Source of the DNA: Ifrita kowaldi
Taxonomy: Eukaryota; Chordata; Aves; Passeriformes; Cinclosomatidae
Direction of reading: 5' to 3'
NCBI GenBank assembly: GCA_013398055.1
Contig: VZRS01002385.1
Coordinates: forward strand, 186,001 to 250,000
DNA length: 64,000 nucleotides
The notes under the pieces were generated by a model. The model had not been told where the DNA came from and ran no database searches. It saw nothing but the letters and a program-made list of their open reading frames with translations. Of this stretch, positions 53,901 through 61,848 are shown piece after piece. The position numbers and the translations under genes were made by a program. How positions within the stretch are numbered: position 1 is the stretch's first letter; every line of letters starts with the position of its first letter.

Positions 53901-56900
53901 CTCTTTGAATAACAGAAGGCAAAATGAGAATATTTGTGTGTTAGGAAAGGCCCTAAATGTAAAAACAGTATTATTGCCATTGTTCCTCTGATCTTCCTTT
54001 CTTTCCACTTTCATTTTTGTTTTTACCTTCTCTTTTTTTTTCCCATCCTCTCATACTCCTTGCAAGTGTCTGTAAGAAAAGTAAAAGTGGTGAAAAATTC
54101 TTTTACTTGTTTTTTACTTTTTTTCTTCCTCTTAGTCCCTTATTTCCTACTATGTGGAGATAAAATGTAGGAGAAGGAGCACTTCAACTAATTCAAATAT
54201 TGTGCTAATGAGGCAGTGACAGGGGGGTGATTGGCTTTTGGTTTGGTTTTTTCTTTGTTTTGTTTTGATGTTTGGTTTTTTTTAATAGTTGTCTTAATCC
54301 AGTCAGAGTATAAAATATGTGTTTTATTACCTCAAAAATTCTGAAAATCTTGAGTTTTTTCTGGGTAAAACACACCTAACATTTGTCCCTGTCTTTCCCA
54401 GTCAGCTGGTGCTTGACTAGAACATTCTAATCTTGATTGTATCTCTTTTTTTACCCTCTTTATACATATCAGGAACATACAAAGGCAGATTCAAGTTATG
54501 GATATTCAAAATAAGAAATTGTCTTGATGTGGTATTTTCCCAGTGCAATTCTTGGGCTGTGAACATGGAAGTGATTTACTTTTGGCAAATCTGAGAGGGC
54601 TTATTTTAAAGTTTTACTCTATTTAATTCCAGATTTGGGATCCAGTACAGATATTCTTTGTCATATGATGCCATTCTATAGCTATGATATTCCTCATACC
54701 TGTGGCCCAGATCCGAAAATCTGCTGCCAGTTTGATTTCAAACGGCTTCCTGGAGGAAGAGTAAGTTGTCCTTGGAGAGTTCCACCAGAAGCCATTCATG
54801 CTGGAAATGTTCAACACAGGTACAGTTTTTACATACTCCTCAAGGGAATAACTTTAGAAAAATGTAATTACGCTGGTCAAAGATGACATCTGGCATAGCT
54901 TGGTGAATTTAGTTCTATTGTGGTTCAACCCCAGTGAGCAGCTCAGCTCCACTCAGCTCACTGTCCCCATGGTGGGGTGGGGAAGAGAATCAGAAGAGTA
55001 AAATGAGAAAACTCATGGGTTGAGATGCAGGAGAGGCCTTGGCTCTGTGCAAGCCCTGCTCAGAAATAACAAAATCATCTGTCTGTTGTCAACCCTGTCA
55101 ACAGAGCAAATACAGATCACAACCCTGTACTGCCCACTGTGACTCTACCCCAGCCAAAACCAGTACAAGATTTTAAAATTAGGCTAAACAATACCTATTT
55201 ACATAACCTGGTGTTTGCTCCTTGGTTGGGAACATAACTGTCAGTGAAATTAGAGGAACAGTTATAGTTAAGGAAAGGGCAGTTTTAAAAATTTTCTATT
55301 TGTGATACGTGAGTCAGTCTCTGAATGACAATCGGAACGTCTGTTTGTAGTCATGTTACTGATTTACTGTGGTTTTTGTGAATTTTATGAACACTGCAAG
55401 TTCCCTGCAAGTGGATCACTTCAGGGGCAGCATGGTGTAGTGTGCTGTAACTACAAACAGTGGTATATTTCCTGTGGTATATCCTTGAAAAACTTGGCAG
55501 TCTGTGGCCTAATTTTCCTGAAGTGCAAACCGTAAGTTAATCTGTTTCCTATTTCTTTGTCTCCAGGGTGGAAATACCTGTTCCTTTGTGCCCAGGGTGG
55601 AAATTCCTATTAACCTCAGTTTTAGTTTTCAAATAGAAACACTGATTTGTTTTGCCACAGTTAAGAATCAAATTTACACTCCTACAAAACTGCTTCTCAG
55701 TTTTGGGTGACAGGGGCAGAGGGTGGAGGTGGGAGTTGGGGAGGGAGAGTAAAGGAAGAAAAAAAGGAAAAAAAAGAAAAAAAAGGGAAGTAAGTTAGAC
55801 TACCAAAGGTTTTTCCAGAAAATGGTTGTGTTCTATGGTCCTGTTGCTATCTTCAGGCTTCAAGCTATACCAGGTTTCCAGAGTTAAAAGTTGAGGTAGC
55901 TGTTTACAGTTTGTGCAAATTGCTGAGCGTAACAAATGTATTAAGGAGAGCAGGGTGACTTTTTGGTCCTTGATGCTGGAGTTCTAAGGCGATGATATGA
56001 TGATGATGCACTGCTTGTCTACATGTCAAGTATGCATCGCTTTTTTCTGCGTATAAATTTTGACAAGCATCATGAAAACTTCACTTAAACAAAATTCAAT
56101 TACAAAATATAACTGAAGATAAAACCAAAATTAAACAGAATACGTTACAATTGCTGTATTTAAAGGTAGGAATTGGTATGATGATATGAAAAAGTGGGGG
56201 TTTTTTTGAAGTAGAGAAATTAAAGATGATGGTGACAGGAGAAAAGTAGAAAAAATGTGACACACCCAGTGCCTATTGAATATAAAGGAAAGCTCATATG
56301 TCATTTAATCAAAGTTGCAAAAAAGAAAAATCTTGACAATGTATCTCAGTTAGCTGAGACAAATATTTGCAGAAGAGCAACAGCTTGTTTAACAAATACC
56401 TGAAACATAGAGGCTATAAATAAAATGTAGAGTGTCTGCTTGGAATAGTCTTTTTAAGGGTCTTGATTTTTAATTATCCTTAATTCTTGTACTTTCTAGA
56501 TGCAACCTTGGTATTAAAATCTAAAGATCTTGTAAAAGAAATGGGTTTTCACATGTCAAAGCATATTACAGAATAAGATAAATGGGGCAGGTATGTAGTG
56601 AACATATGATCAAGTTGAAGTGATTATCATCTCAGTATGGTCTCTGAAACTTAGTATTTTGCATCAGCTTTTTTAGATAAAAGCAGTTTTGATGTGTAAC
56701 AGGGAATTGAAACAGCGGTATGCTGTATGATACCTATGGGAAAAGTAAAACTAACACATGGTCTTTGAGTTAGAAGCCTGGATTATTTACATTTGGAACA
56801 CTGGAACCACACTTTTAGTGTCTAGTTTCAAATAAATCCACTATAACACAGGAAGTAATGTTTTGATGGACAATGCTAAAACACTACGTGTATTTTATGA

Positions 56901-59900
56901 AAAGGTTGGAATATTGTAGACAACCAAAAACTTTAATTATCTGACCTCTGCAATAACATGTTTTACAGTTGTTACGATGAGATGTATGCATTCCAGAATC
57001 GAAAAATCTATCTTTACATCATAAGTTTTCCAAGGTTACAGGTTTTCAGCACACTAATTAATCTGCCTCTTATCTCTGATTGCTTTAAGACTAAAAAAAT
57101 ACAGAAGATTCATGGATTTGAAAAAAGTTGATTAATTTGGAGACTAGATTTAGATCGCTGCCCTTTCTTCAATGCCAAAGCTACAACAAAATTAATAAAA
57201 CCCAGATCTTGAATACTCAGCTGGGACTGTTGCTTTTCATTTTAATATTATTATGGCCTTACATATGCATTAAAGAGATGCTGAGTTGAAAACTTCAGGC
57301 TAGTAGTTGTTGGATTTTTCATTGCCTTGCCACTTAAGTTGTGACTTGGTAAGAAGGAATGAATTGAACCTAATTGAAAACCTGTACTTGTTTAATTACA
57401 CTTCATAACAGCTTAGGTTATAAAGACTACTATTGCACTTGCCCTGATTTGCAGCTGCATCCTTATCCATATGTTTGAATGCTGAAGCTTTTCACACTAG
57501 GAAGAAAAAACAGCTGTTTTTGTGTTCTGGTTTTTTTTCTGGCTTGTTGGGGTTTTTTTTGCCTTGAATGGAAATGAGTTGTTAGCAGAAGCACAGTTTG
57601 TTTCTCTCCCAAGCATGGAAATAGGAGAGAACCTGCACTGCAAGTTATGTGCTTCAGAGAAGCAGTAGAGAATGGACTTTCCTCTTCACAGCTACTGTTC
57701 AAGAGCCCAGTTTTGCCCTTCAGCTTTTTTCTCTTTCTGGTCACATTGTACAACGTGCTATTTGTGTTCAGAATTACACTGCCAGGTGGCATTGGTGGTT
57801 AATATTTGTGATTGCCTGCTTCAGGCGGTTGTTGCTCCTCTTCCTTTAACACAGGAAGGGGCAAAACCAGCCATGTTTATTGTTTTGGTATGTATTTACT
57901 CAAATACTTGGTTTTTTGCATTAAAAGAAGACAGTTGTGGTACAAAAAGGTTTTCTTTATTTGTGAAAGGTCTCAAGCATTCAGTCACAGTCTGAAAACT
58001 TGAAAACAAAAGGCTTGTCGTGTCTGATCTGCTGCTTTGTTTTCAGATTTTCATTCAGATAGGCAGCATAAACATATCAAAATGTATCTAATTCTGTTTC
58101 ACTGGGGAACAATAAAGGGAAAAAACTGATGGCACTCAGTGGAATATTTTTTTTTCTCCAGAGGTGTTTTTTTTGTCTTCACCATGCTCTCTCTGGGGCT
58201 TTCTGCTGGCACTTTCACATTCCTGTATGCATTAATGATTTGGGAAGTTATTTGAGAGAAACTTAGAAGGTTATACCTGAGCTGGTATTCTTCGGTGTTT
58301 TTGCAGTTGAAAGTGGTTTGCAATGGAGGAAGATCGTGCCATCCCCTTAAAAACACGGAATAATCCCACAGTTATCAGTATTTTAAGAACGGGAGAGCAG
58401 CAATACTGATAAATTTTGCAGGATATTTGGAAAGAAACCAGAGGAGGACTTTGAAGAGAGATGTCAAAGTCAAATATCCTGTTAACTGTAACCTGTATTT
58501 TTCAAGAGACGCAACACTAAAGTATGTTTTCAACCATAGCCCGTATGTGGAAAATTTGAGTTAGACTGGCTCCTTAGAAGGAAGTGTTGCCAAGTCTTGT
58601 GTTGTGCCAGTTGTTCTGATAGATGTGTGATGAGGAAGCTTTTGTATTTAAATCTTACTACCTGTTGAAATCATGGAAAGTATTGATTGGTAATCTGAAC
58701 TGTAGACTAATAGACACTAATAGACAGGGAGTGGGGGAAAGCCACTGGTTGGGTAAATTCTAGTCTCGTTAGAACTTTGTAGATCCTTAACTAAAGTTAA
58801 TGTTATGGCCCCTTTCTCCCTCCAGAATAGTGTCAGACCTGGTGTTTACACAGTACTTCCGCAGTCTGATAAATAAGTAAACCCTGACACGCTGTTCAAA
58901 GGAATAGGGGGTTCAAATATATTGGAGTAGAATTTCTGCATAAATGTTTATATAGCAGTTCTTCAAGAGTGTGAGTTGAAAGGTGATTTTGCTTGATCGT
59001 CGATTAAAAAGACATGAAGAAACAAGAAGACATTATTAGAATCTGAATTTTCTGCTGTTTTGTCTTTAAAGCCTTGAAATTTGTATTTCTGTTTTCCTAA
59101 ACATGCTACTATGGTTTATATTTCCTATGAGAATTATTTACATAATTTTAATTAGAGGGTATCAGCATGTGAAGATGCAGATAATAATTGTGACTTGAAG
59201 AGGGAGGGTTGAAAATGGACTTTTGCAGTAACCTAGATATCAGACTTGTGATTCTTAATATATTGCTTCTGTGGAGCTGATCCTAGAATTAGTAGGTACA
59301 AAAGGATAATTCTGCAGCTTTCTTCTAAGTGTGCATGTGTGAGTATTTTGTTTCCAAGTTGTTTGGGGTTTTTTTAGGGCCAAAAGCATAAAAGCAGTGG
59401 ATTTAATTTTTCAGGACTCAAAGATTCAAGAGGGATGGCTCTAAGACACATAAGAAGCTGGCTGAATGGAGAACAGTGATTTTTAGCAGCAAACTTCCTC
59501 CTAAATTATTTGTTTTATTTACAAGGCTGGAGTTCCTCAGAGATTAATTTATGGGCAGATTTTCTGTCAAGGACATGAAGATACGAAGCAAAGTATCAAA
59601 GGAAGCTACCAGAGGGGATGAGAAGAGTTTGCTTATTATTGTAAATAGGAGCTGGAGAGGATTAGGATTGTTATATAAATATGAAGCAGGTAGACATAGT
59701 TTGGACTGTAAGTTGGTTTTGTTACAGGCACAAGTTGGTCCAAACTGCCCTACTGCTCGAGATGAAGCTTGATAAGCTTATTGAAGGATTTAATTAGCAT
59801 GGTGTTTGCAACAATAGTAGGTTGAATATGGTGTCCCAGTGTGGGGTAATTGCATCCAGCTTTTTGTTCCTAAGTGAGAAAACAGAGTTTTGTGTGTCTT

Positions 59901-60186
59901 GTTTAGAGTCATCCTAATGCACAACTTGGTATATTGGAATTGTCTTGCCAAATGCTGACTTTTTTCCCTGTGTCTTCTGAATTGCTCTTCTCTTTTTCTC
60001 TCCTCAAGGGCTTGGATTATATTAGATCAATACAGGAAGAAGTCAAAACTTTACCGTACAAAAGTCCTGTTGGCTCCACTTGGGGATGATTTCCGCTATA
60101 CTGAGAGCTCAGAATGGGACCAGCAGTACCAGAATTATCAGAAGCTGTTTGATTATATGAATTCTCGTCCTGAGTGGCATGTTAAG
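29717..60186 (+). CDS. MAN2A1: MAN2A1, Golgi alpha-mannosidase II, partial (exons 2-8 joined)
   Basis: Golgi alpha-mannosidase II (GH38) is a type II membrane enzyme of the medial Golgi. It trims two mannoses from GlcNAcMan5GlcNAc2 and so commits N-glycans to the complex type. Joining seven exons gives 415 codons with no stop and matching phases at every junction. Numbering visible residues from exon 2, the zinc ligands are His132 and Asp134 (HSHND), the nucleophile is Asp246 (DPFGHS) and the acid/base is Asp383 (LGDDFRY). The spacings 134-246 (112) and 246-383 (137) equal those of Drosophila GMII D92-D204-D341. DPFGHS rather than DPFGYS, and the exon 2 stem sequence, favour MAN2A1 over the paralogue MAN2A2. 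The human protein is about 1144 residues, so this is roughly residues 46-460. Missing are exon 1 (probably in the gap at 17232-17814) and the downstream exons, including the last zinc-binding His in the HHDAITGT region. No disabling change is seen. Confidence 0.97.
29978..33254 (+). other. MAN2A1: MAN2A1 intron 2, 5' part
   Basis: Starts at the exon 2 donor. AT-rich, no exon and no recognised transposon. The only standout is the GGGAGGGAGGGAGGG run at 31458-31472. Confidence 0.7.
31458..31472 (+). promoter_or_regulatory. Perfect G-quadruplex motif in intron 2
   Basis: GGGAGGGAGGGAGGG: four G3 runs with one-base A loops on the transcribed-sense strand, so it could fold in DNA or in the MAN2A1 pre-mRNA. 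It is also simply a short (GGGA)n repeat. Confidence 0.55.
33255..34091 (-). mobile_element. CR1 LINE copy 1, 3' segment, internally deleted, - strand
   Basis: Antisense CR1. From the left are the 3' end (GGCAGGGACCTCTGGATATC, CAAGCAGGGCCACC, GGGCAACCTGTGCCAGTGCT) to about 33550, then an abrupt jump to sequence from the start of the RT domain and the linker before it (CTTGAAGATAGGAGTGACGT; GACTGAGGCAAAGACGG; CATTCCTGGCTGGATTCAAT). Roughly the catalytic middle of RT is missing, so this copy was deleted internally. It is cut at 34091 by an LTR insertion and continues at 35231. Confidence 0.85.
34092..35230 (+). mobile_element. Solo LTR, ERVL-like family, inserted in CR1 copy 1
   Basis: TG...CA element of 1139 bp splitting a CR1. 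CR1 sequence before it (CTCGGACAATGTTTCCGTAT) and after it (CTCTGTAGGCTTCTTTTTTG) is contiguous in intact copies. It has a TATA-like TTTAAGA near 34281, a degenerate tandem array of GGAGCAG-bearing units at about 34500-34850, an AATAAA at 34949-34954, and an end reading GGGTCAATCCACCACA. The flanks CTCCC (34087-34091) and CTCTC (35231-35235) are a possible 5-bp target duplication with one mismatch. There are no gag, pol or env remnants, so it is a solo LTR. Family assignment is from memory of avian repeats. Confidence 0.8.
34500..34850 (+). repeat. Degenerate tandem repeats inside the LTR
   Basis: Successive units of about 50-65 bp each carry a version of CCCAnGCTGGAGCAGG followed by a Cys/Gly-poor GTGG-AAGG spacer. 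They are diverged but keep order and spacing. This array explains the long spurious open frame on the - strand here. Confidence 0.65.
35231..35921 (-). mobile_element. CR1 LINE copy 1, endonuclease segment, - strand
   Basis: Continuation of the CR1 interrupted by the LTR. It carries antisense of the region before RT (GCCAGGAGCTCCTTGTTCAT) and of the endonuclease, including the VLVGNFND-type motif near 35770 and CCTGATCAGATAGCCTATTG near 35825-35844. It stops at CTTCTCATCC where CR1 copy 2 was inserted. Confidence 0.85.
35922..36012 (-). mobile_element. CR1 LINE copy 2, 3' end with octamer tail, - strand
   Basis: Begins with ATAGAATCATAGAATA, the reverse complement of the CR1 tail repeat (ATTCTATG)n, and continues into CR1 3' UTR sequence (GTGACAGTGCTGTGTTCATC, ACCATGTCCCTAAGC). 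It is broken at 36012 by a solo LTR and resumes at 36396. Confidence 0.85.
36013..36395 (+). mobile_element. Solo LTR (383 bp) inserted in CR1 copy 2
   Basis: TGTGGTGGC...AATACA element with a direct repeat of the target on both sides: CATATC at 36007-36012 and 36394-36399. With CA as the LTR end, the duplication is TATC (4 bp). CR1 sequence is contiguous across it. A TATA-like TACTTAAGC sits near 36194 and AATAAA at 36259-36264, so U3-R-U5 runs on the + strand. No internal retroviral sequence remains. It is a different family from the 1139-bp LTR. Confidence 0.75.
36396..36888 (-). mobile_element. CR1 LINE copy 2, ORF2 C-terminal part, - strand
   Basis: Antisense CR1: KGLEQKYDEEHLRELGVFSL then EKRRLWGDLIALYSS on the - strand at about 36600-36720, then the preceding RT segment (CAGTGAGGGGCCCAAAACTG) to GATACAGGCCCGGAAG near 36888. 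5'-truncated, as is usual for CR1. Confidence 0.85.
36889..37560 (-). mobile_element. CR1 LINE copy 1 resumes: GDSL-like region upstream of endonuclease, - strand
   Basis: On the - strand this reads fragments such as YYPLLSFHVG and DPSSRDACYL, matching the avian CR1 segment upstream of the endonuclease (DPLSRE...PGARI...YYPLLLLHVG). Nucleotide stretches TGTGCCTTGTAGGTACTTCC and CCCTGGCAAAGGTACCTCTG also fit. Colinear with the endonuclease segment that stops at 35921, so it belongs to copy 1; about 100-200 bp of the endonuclease start are missing. A 190-codon + strand open frame here is only its antisense. Confidence 0.7.
37561..38393 (+). other. MAN2A1: Intron 2 unique stretch with AT-rich block
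   Basis: No exon. A strongly AT-rich block at 37960-38045 leads into a perfect hairpin at 38045-38085. Confidence 0.6.
38045..38085. repeat. Perfect 14-bp inverted repeat (hairpin)
   Basis: TTAGCCTAATAGCA (38045-38058) and its exact complement TGCTATTAGGCTAA (38072-38085) around a 13-base spacer. It sits at the right end of an AT-rich block. ATTTAGAAAAT occurs both in the spacer and at about 37963-37973. Confidence 0.85.
38394..38408 (-). repeat. LTR terminus match (15 bp), inverted relative to the 34092-35230 LTR
   Basis: TGTGGTGGATTGACC is the exact reverse complement of the last 15 bases of the LTR at 34092-35230. The following sequence does not continue the match convincingly, so this may be an LTR edge fragment or a related family. 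Confidence 0.4.
38860..39428 (+). mobile_element. Degraded ERVL-like LTR fragment, + strand
   Basis: Shares the unit structure of the 34092-35230 LTR: repeated GCCAGAGCAGG, CATGCTGGAGCAGG, CCGTGGGGGATCCACACTGG, then GGACTGATC, AATTTAATG, CTCAAAGTCAGGTCTGTTTTT, a TTTTATATTTCTCTGTCC stretch and GCCAAAGTCAACA at the end. The 5' limit is uncertain. No flanking duplication found. Confidence 0.6.
39429..40457 (+). other. MAN2A1: Intron 2, 3' part
   Basis: Unique AT-rich sequence up to the exon 3 acceptor. No exon, repeat or RNA gene recognised. Confidence 0.6.
40458..40602 (+). CDS. MAN2A1: MAN2A1 exon 3 (start of GH38 domain, zinc ligands)
   Basis: 145 nt, entering in phase 0 and leaving after the first base of a Gly codon. 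The acceptor is TTTTTTAG after a T-rich tract; the donor is CCAG|GTAATA. It encodes MLDVYDILPFDNPDGGVWKQ, a beta-strand QVFVVP, and then HSHNDP. The second His and the Asp of that motif are two of the zinc ligands in the GH38 active site (His90 and Asp92 in Drosophila GMII). The next residue, Gly, is split across intron 3, and PGWLKTF continues in exon 4. Confidence 0.97.
41570..42280 (-). mobile_element. CR1 LINE fragment, - strand, intron 3
   Basis: From the left are the degenerate 3' end (GAACTGTGTCCCTAAGCC), ORF2 C-terminal sequence on the - strand with SLMRSLSAFSLEKKRL, then QLECCVQFWAPQFRKDI and the GCCTTCCTGGCCACCTGGGC stretch, to about 42280. It has stops and frameshifts. The octamer tail is decayed and the copy is 5'-truncated within RT. 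Confidence 0.9.
43645..43735 (+). mobile_element. CR1 LINE 3' terminal fragment, + strand
   Basis: GGCATCCCTGCCCATGGTGT, GGTCGTTTCCAATCCAAGCC and CTCTGTGAATCTATGAAAC match the last 90 bp of CR1, including a decayed tail octamer. Confidence 0.75.
46188..46211. repeat. A-rich simple repeat
   Basis: Run of A with a single G interruption in intron 3. Confidence 0.8.
47355..47520 (+). mobile_element. CR1 LINE 3' end, + strand
   Basis: GGTGGAGTCACCATCCCTGG, GGTTGGACTTGATAATCTCA and a tail GATTCTGTGATCCTGTGATT are the CR1 3' UTR and imperfect octamer tail. 5'-truncated to about 160 bp. Confidence 0.9.
47930..48220 (+). mobile_element. CR1 LINE fragment with internal deletion, + strand
   Basis: Reads GCAQRRAAELVEGLEGLSCK then EEQLRSPGLSTLEKRRL-type sequence, then jumps near 48090 to the 3' UTR (GTTGGACTAGGTGATCATTA, GCCCTTTCCAATGCAGAATA, TTCTGTTCTATTC). 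About 250 bp of the usual sequence between is missing. It lies 0.4 kb after another CR1 end in the same orientation. Confidence 0.85.
50076..50247 (+). CDS. MAN2A1: MAN2A1 exon 4
   Basis: 172 nt. The first two bases complete the split Gly codon, 56 whole codons follow, and the exon ends with AG of an Arg codon completed in exon 5. It encodes WLKTFDDYF, a helical stretch with NNMVIKLQED, then WSEISYFSKWWD, all characteristic of the GH38 N-terminal domain. The acceptor TTTTTCCTAG is strong. The donor AAAAG|GTTTGG departs from the GTRAGT consensus at +3, +4 and +6, yet it is the only cut that keeps the frame and the family sequence. Reading through it meets a stop within four codons. Confidence 0.95.
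50248..51936 (+). other. MAN2A1: MAN2A1 intron 4
   Basis: 1.7 kb, unique AT-rich sequence with a non-consensus donor (GTTTGG) and a normal acceptor. No transposon or RNA gene recognised. Confidence 0.8.
51937..52064 (+). CDS. MAN2A1: MAN2A1 exon 5
   Basis: 128 nt. The leading G completes the Arg codon from exon 4. Then come LIKDGQFEIV and TGGWVMPDEA, a signature stretch of class II alpha-mannosidases, and DQLIEGHQWLEKNL. The acceptor is TTTTTCAG. The donor TTG|GTATGT leaves one base of a Gly codon for exon 6. If the following intron were retained, the frame would close after about 16 codons. Confidence 0.97.
52119..52137. repeat. T homopolymer
   Basis: Nineteen consecutive T about 55 bases after the exon 5 donor. 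Confidence 0.85.
53325..53348. repeat. (TTTG)n microsatellite
   Basis: TTTTTTGTTTGTTTGTTTGT-type run in intron 5. Confidence 0.8.
53524..53697 (+). CDS. MAN2A1: MAN2A1 exon 6 (catalytic nucleophile)
   Basis: 174 nt. The first two bases complete Gly, 57 codons follow, and the last base starts an Asp codon. It carries SGWAVDPFGHSPTM, whose Asp is the catalytic nucleophile and a zinc ligand in GH38 (Asp204 in Drosophila GMII). After that come LIQRIHYSVKKHF and LEFFWRQSW. DPFGHS is the MAN2A1-type motif; I recall DPFGYS in MAN2A2. The acceptor is TTGTTGACAG after a T-rich tract, and the donor is TGGG|GTATGT. Confidence 0.97.
53698..54632 (+). other. MAN2A1: MAN2A1 intron 6
   Basis: 935 bp, the shortest intron in view. 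T-rich patches (54240-54290) and no recognised repeat family. Confidence 0.85.
54633..54819 (+). CDS. MAN2A1: MAN2A1 exon 7 (disulfide cluster)
   Basis: 187 nt. It encodes LGSSTDILCHMMPFYSYDIP, then the cysteine-rich HTCGPDPKICCQFDFKRLPG and the Cys of SCPW. The four cysteines have the spacing of Drosophila GMII C275, C282, C283 and C297, which form the disulfides C275-C282 and C283-C297. The HMMPFYSYD stretch lines the sugar-binding pocket in the family. The acceptor is AATTCCAG and the donor CACAG|GTACAG. The final AG joins the G of exon 8 to make Arg. Confidence 0.97.
54919..55167 (-). mobile_element. Solo LTR, ERVL-like, antisense, internally deleted
   Basis: Antisense copy of a common avian LTR. 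The left edge TGTGGTTCAACCCCAGTGAG and AAACTCATGGGTTGAGAT are the LTR 3' end. The right part, CCTTGGCTCTGTGCAAGCCC then CCCAGCCAAAACCAGTACA, is its 5' end. The middle of the LTR (several hundred bp in full copies, as I recall) is missing near 55030. It is bounded by TG and CA, but I see no target duplication (flanks TCTAT and AGATT), consistent with age. Confidence 0.8.
55736..55790. repeat. Purine-rich GA/A tract
   Basis: About 55 bases almost free of pyrimidines on the + strand (GGGGAGGGAGAG then A-rich with GG interruptions), likely low-complexity. Confidence 0.75.
59450..59545 (+). pseudogene. Possible ancient LINE reverse-transcriptase relic
   Basis: GCTGGCTGAATGGAGAACAG reads as SWLNGEQ, and 70 bases later GGAGTTCCTCAG reads as GVPQ. 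These two motifs occur in this order and at nearly this spacing in non-LTR RTs of the CR1/Jockey group (W-L-x-G-x-x-Q, then G-V-P-Q-G about 23 residues on). A one-base frame offset and stops lie between them. I could not find a downstream F/YADD motif, so this may be chance. Confidence 0.25.
60009..60186 (+). CDS. MAN2A1: MAN2A1 exon 8 (acid/base Asp)
   Basis: 178 nt. The leading G completes Arg, 59 codons follow, and the exon ends in phase 0 at GTTAAG|GTAACT. It encodes ILDQYRKKSKLYRTK, then LLAPLGDDFRY, whose second Asp is the acid/base catalyst of GH38 (Asp341 in Drosophila GMII). It ends with LFDYMNSRPEWHVK. The acceptor TCTCTCCTCAAG follows a clean pyrimidine tract. No exon 9 (expected to start near IQFGTL) is seen before the window ends, so intron 8 exceeds 3.8 kb. 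Confidence 0.97.
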
Positions 60187-61743
60187 GTAACTACAACACA
60201 TTTTCTGGTTTGTGGAGAAAACAGTATTTCCCAAAATTCTGGAATTCTTCATGGAAAAAAAGAATAATTGTGGTTAGGTTCGGGTTTTTTTCAACTGTGA
60301 AACTTCAAAAATTATTTAACAGCAGATTGATGTGTCTTGGTATCTTACTTTTTTTTTTTTTTATCTCCCCGCAAAACAAAACCTTTGCTATTAATAATAC
60401 CAGCTTCAAAACTATGGATAGTTTCCAAACCAGATTAATTTAGGGAAAACCTATTAGGTTTAATTGTTTACTTAGTGCTCCTGTTTTCCCAGGCTTCAGG
60501 TATTGTTACTTAAGACTCACAAGCTTTGTTACTTAAAACTATTGTATTTTTTTATTAGAAGTTCAAGAAGATTTTGCTGCTTTATTTGGGTCCTCTTGGT
60601 TTTAGATCCCTAAACAAACCAGAAAGTCTTAAGAGGTGCCATTGCTGGCACGTGTTGTTGAATACAATAAAATCTGAGACTGACCTGGCTACAAAAGGAC
60701 TGAGTATACTAACATGATTGTCAGATGAGGTACCACTTCAAATCAGCAATTACGTGTGAGAGTTAAAACACACATTCATACACTCTAATGTGTAAGCTGA
60801 TGGCTCTAGAGACTTGTACTATAGATGTTCTCTGTATTCTGACAACTTTTCATCATCTTTCAACATGACAATAATAAATGGGGGACCACAACCTTGGGTT
60901 TTTTGAGTGTCACCTGAGAGTGCACTATTGCTGCTTTCACATTCAGGCTTTTTTAGAAACCCGGTCTGGTATATTTCGTGTGGTTTGTGCATGCATCTGT
61001 TTTTCCTTATCTTTTCTGAGACCTTCCCTGATTCTTCCAACTGTGCATTTGAGTAGGGCCTATAGTATGTTATTACTTTCTGCTGACTTCTGGGCTTGTG
61101 TTCTGACTTAGAAAGATGATTTCTTGGGATTGAAACTTATCTGAAGACTGGATTTTATGTGTTTCTTATGGGATGTAGGCGACATGATGTACGGTGAAGG
61201 ACCACTATGTCTTAGTGGATGGAGATAGACCTGTACTCTTCAATTTTTTTTAAATCTAAAGCCCATCTTTTAAAACTTAAGCTTGCTGCTATCACTTGCT
61301 TTATTTCTGTCAAAGATGTATATACTGTACAGGTATACACTTTGGTACTCTTTGGATACTAACAGCAACATATTTTCTGTAGTTCTTACTAATCTGGGCT
61401 GGATGGTTTTGTCTCTAGGGCAAAAACCAAAGGCTGTAGGTCTGAAGTCATTCTTCAAGGACCAGTGCTGTCCTGAGACATCTGAAAGTTCCTTTTTGGA
61501 AAGGATTCTATCAGTCTACTTCATTAGGCCAGGTGTGCCCATCTGGAATCGCATTAACCCTTGGTTCCCTCATGGAAGTATCCAACCCTTTTCCTTATTT
61601 TTAATACCCTCACAAAAAGATATGAAATCCTCTGTGTCTGCCACTTCATACCTAGGGTATTTTGGTCAGCTGGAGCACTGTCGGCATCAGAGCATTTCTC
61701 CTTTTCATTTTATTCAGATACTTAGGTTTTTCTCTCTCTGGTT

Positions 61744-61848
61744 TTGTTGTTCTTTTTTTCTTTCTTATTTGTTTGTTGCCTGTCTGTTGGGCTATTTTTT
61801 GGTTTGTTTGTTTTTCTGGTTTGGTTTGATTATTTGTTTTGTTTGAAA
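61744..61848. repeat. T/G-rich low-complexity stretch
   Basis: Repeated TTTG, TTTC and GTTT units with few A and C, in intron 8. Confidence 0.7.

Larger units (their letters stand above)
54820..60008 (+). other. MAN2A1: MAN2A1 intron 7
   Basis: 5.2 kb. It holds an antisense solo LTR near its start, a purine-rich tract at 55736-55790 and a possible very old LINE relic near 59450-59545. The remainder is unique. Confidence 0.8.

Noticed and set aside
61283..61846. 187-codon + strand open frame in intron 8
   Set aside because: It runs through T/G-rich low-complexity DNA, has no domain, and is not flanked by splice sites that would keep the MAN2A1 frame.
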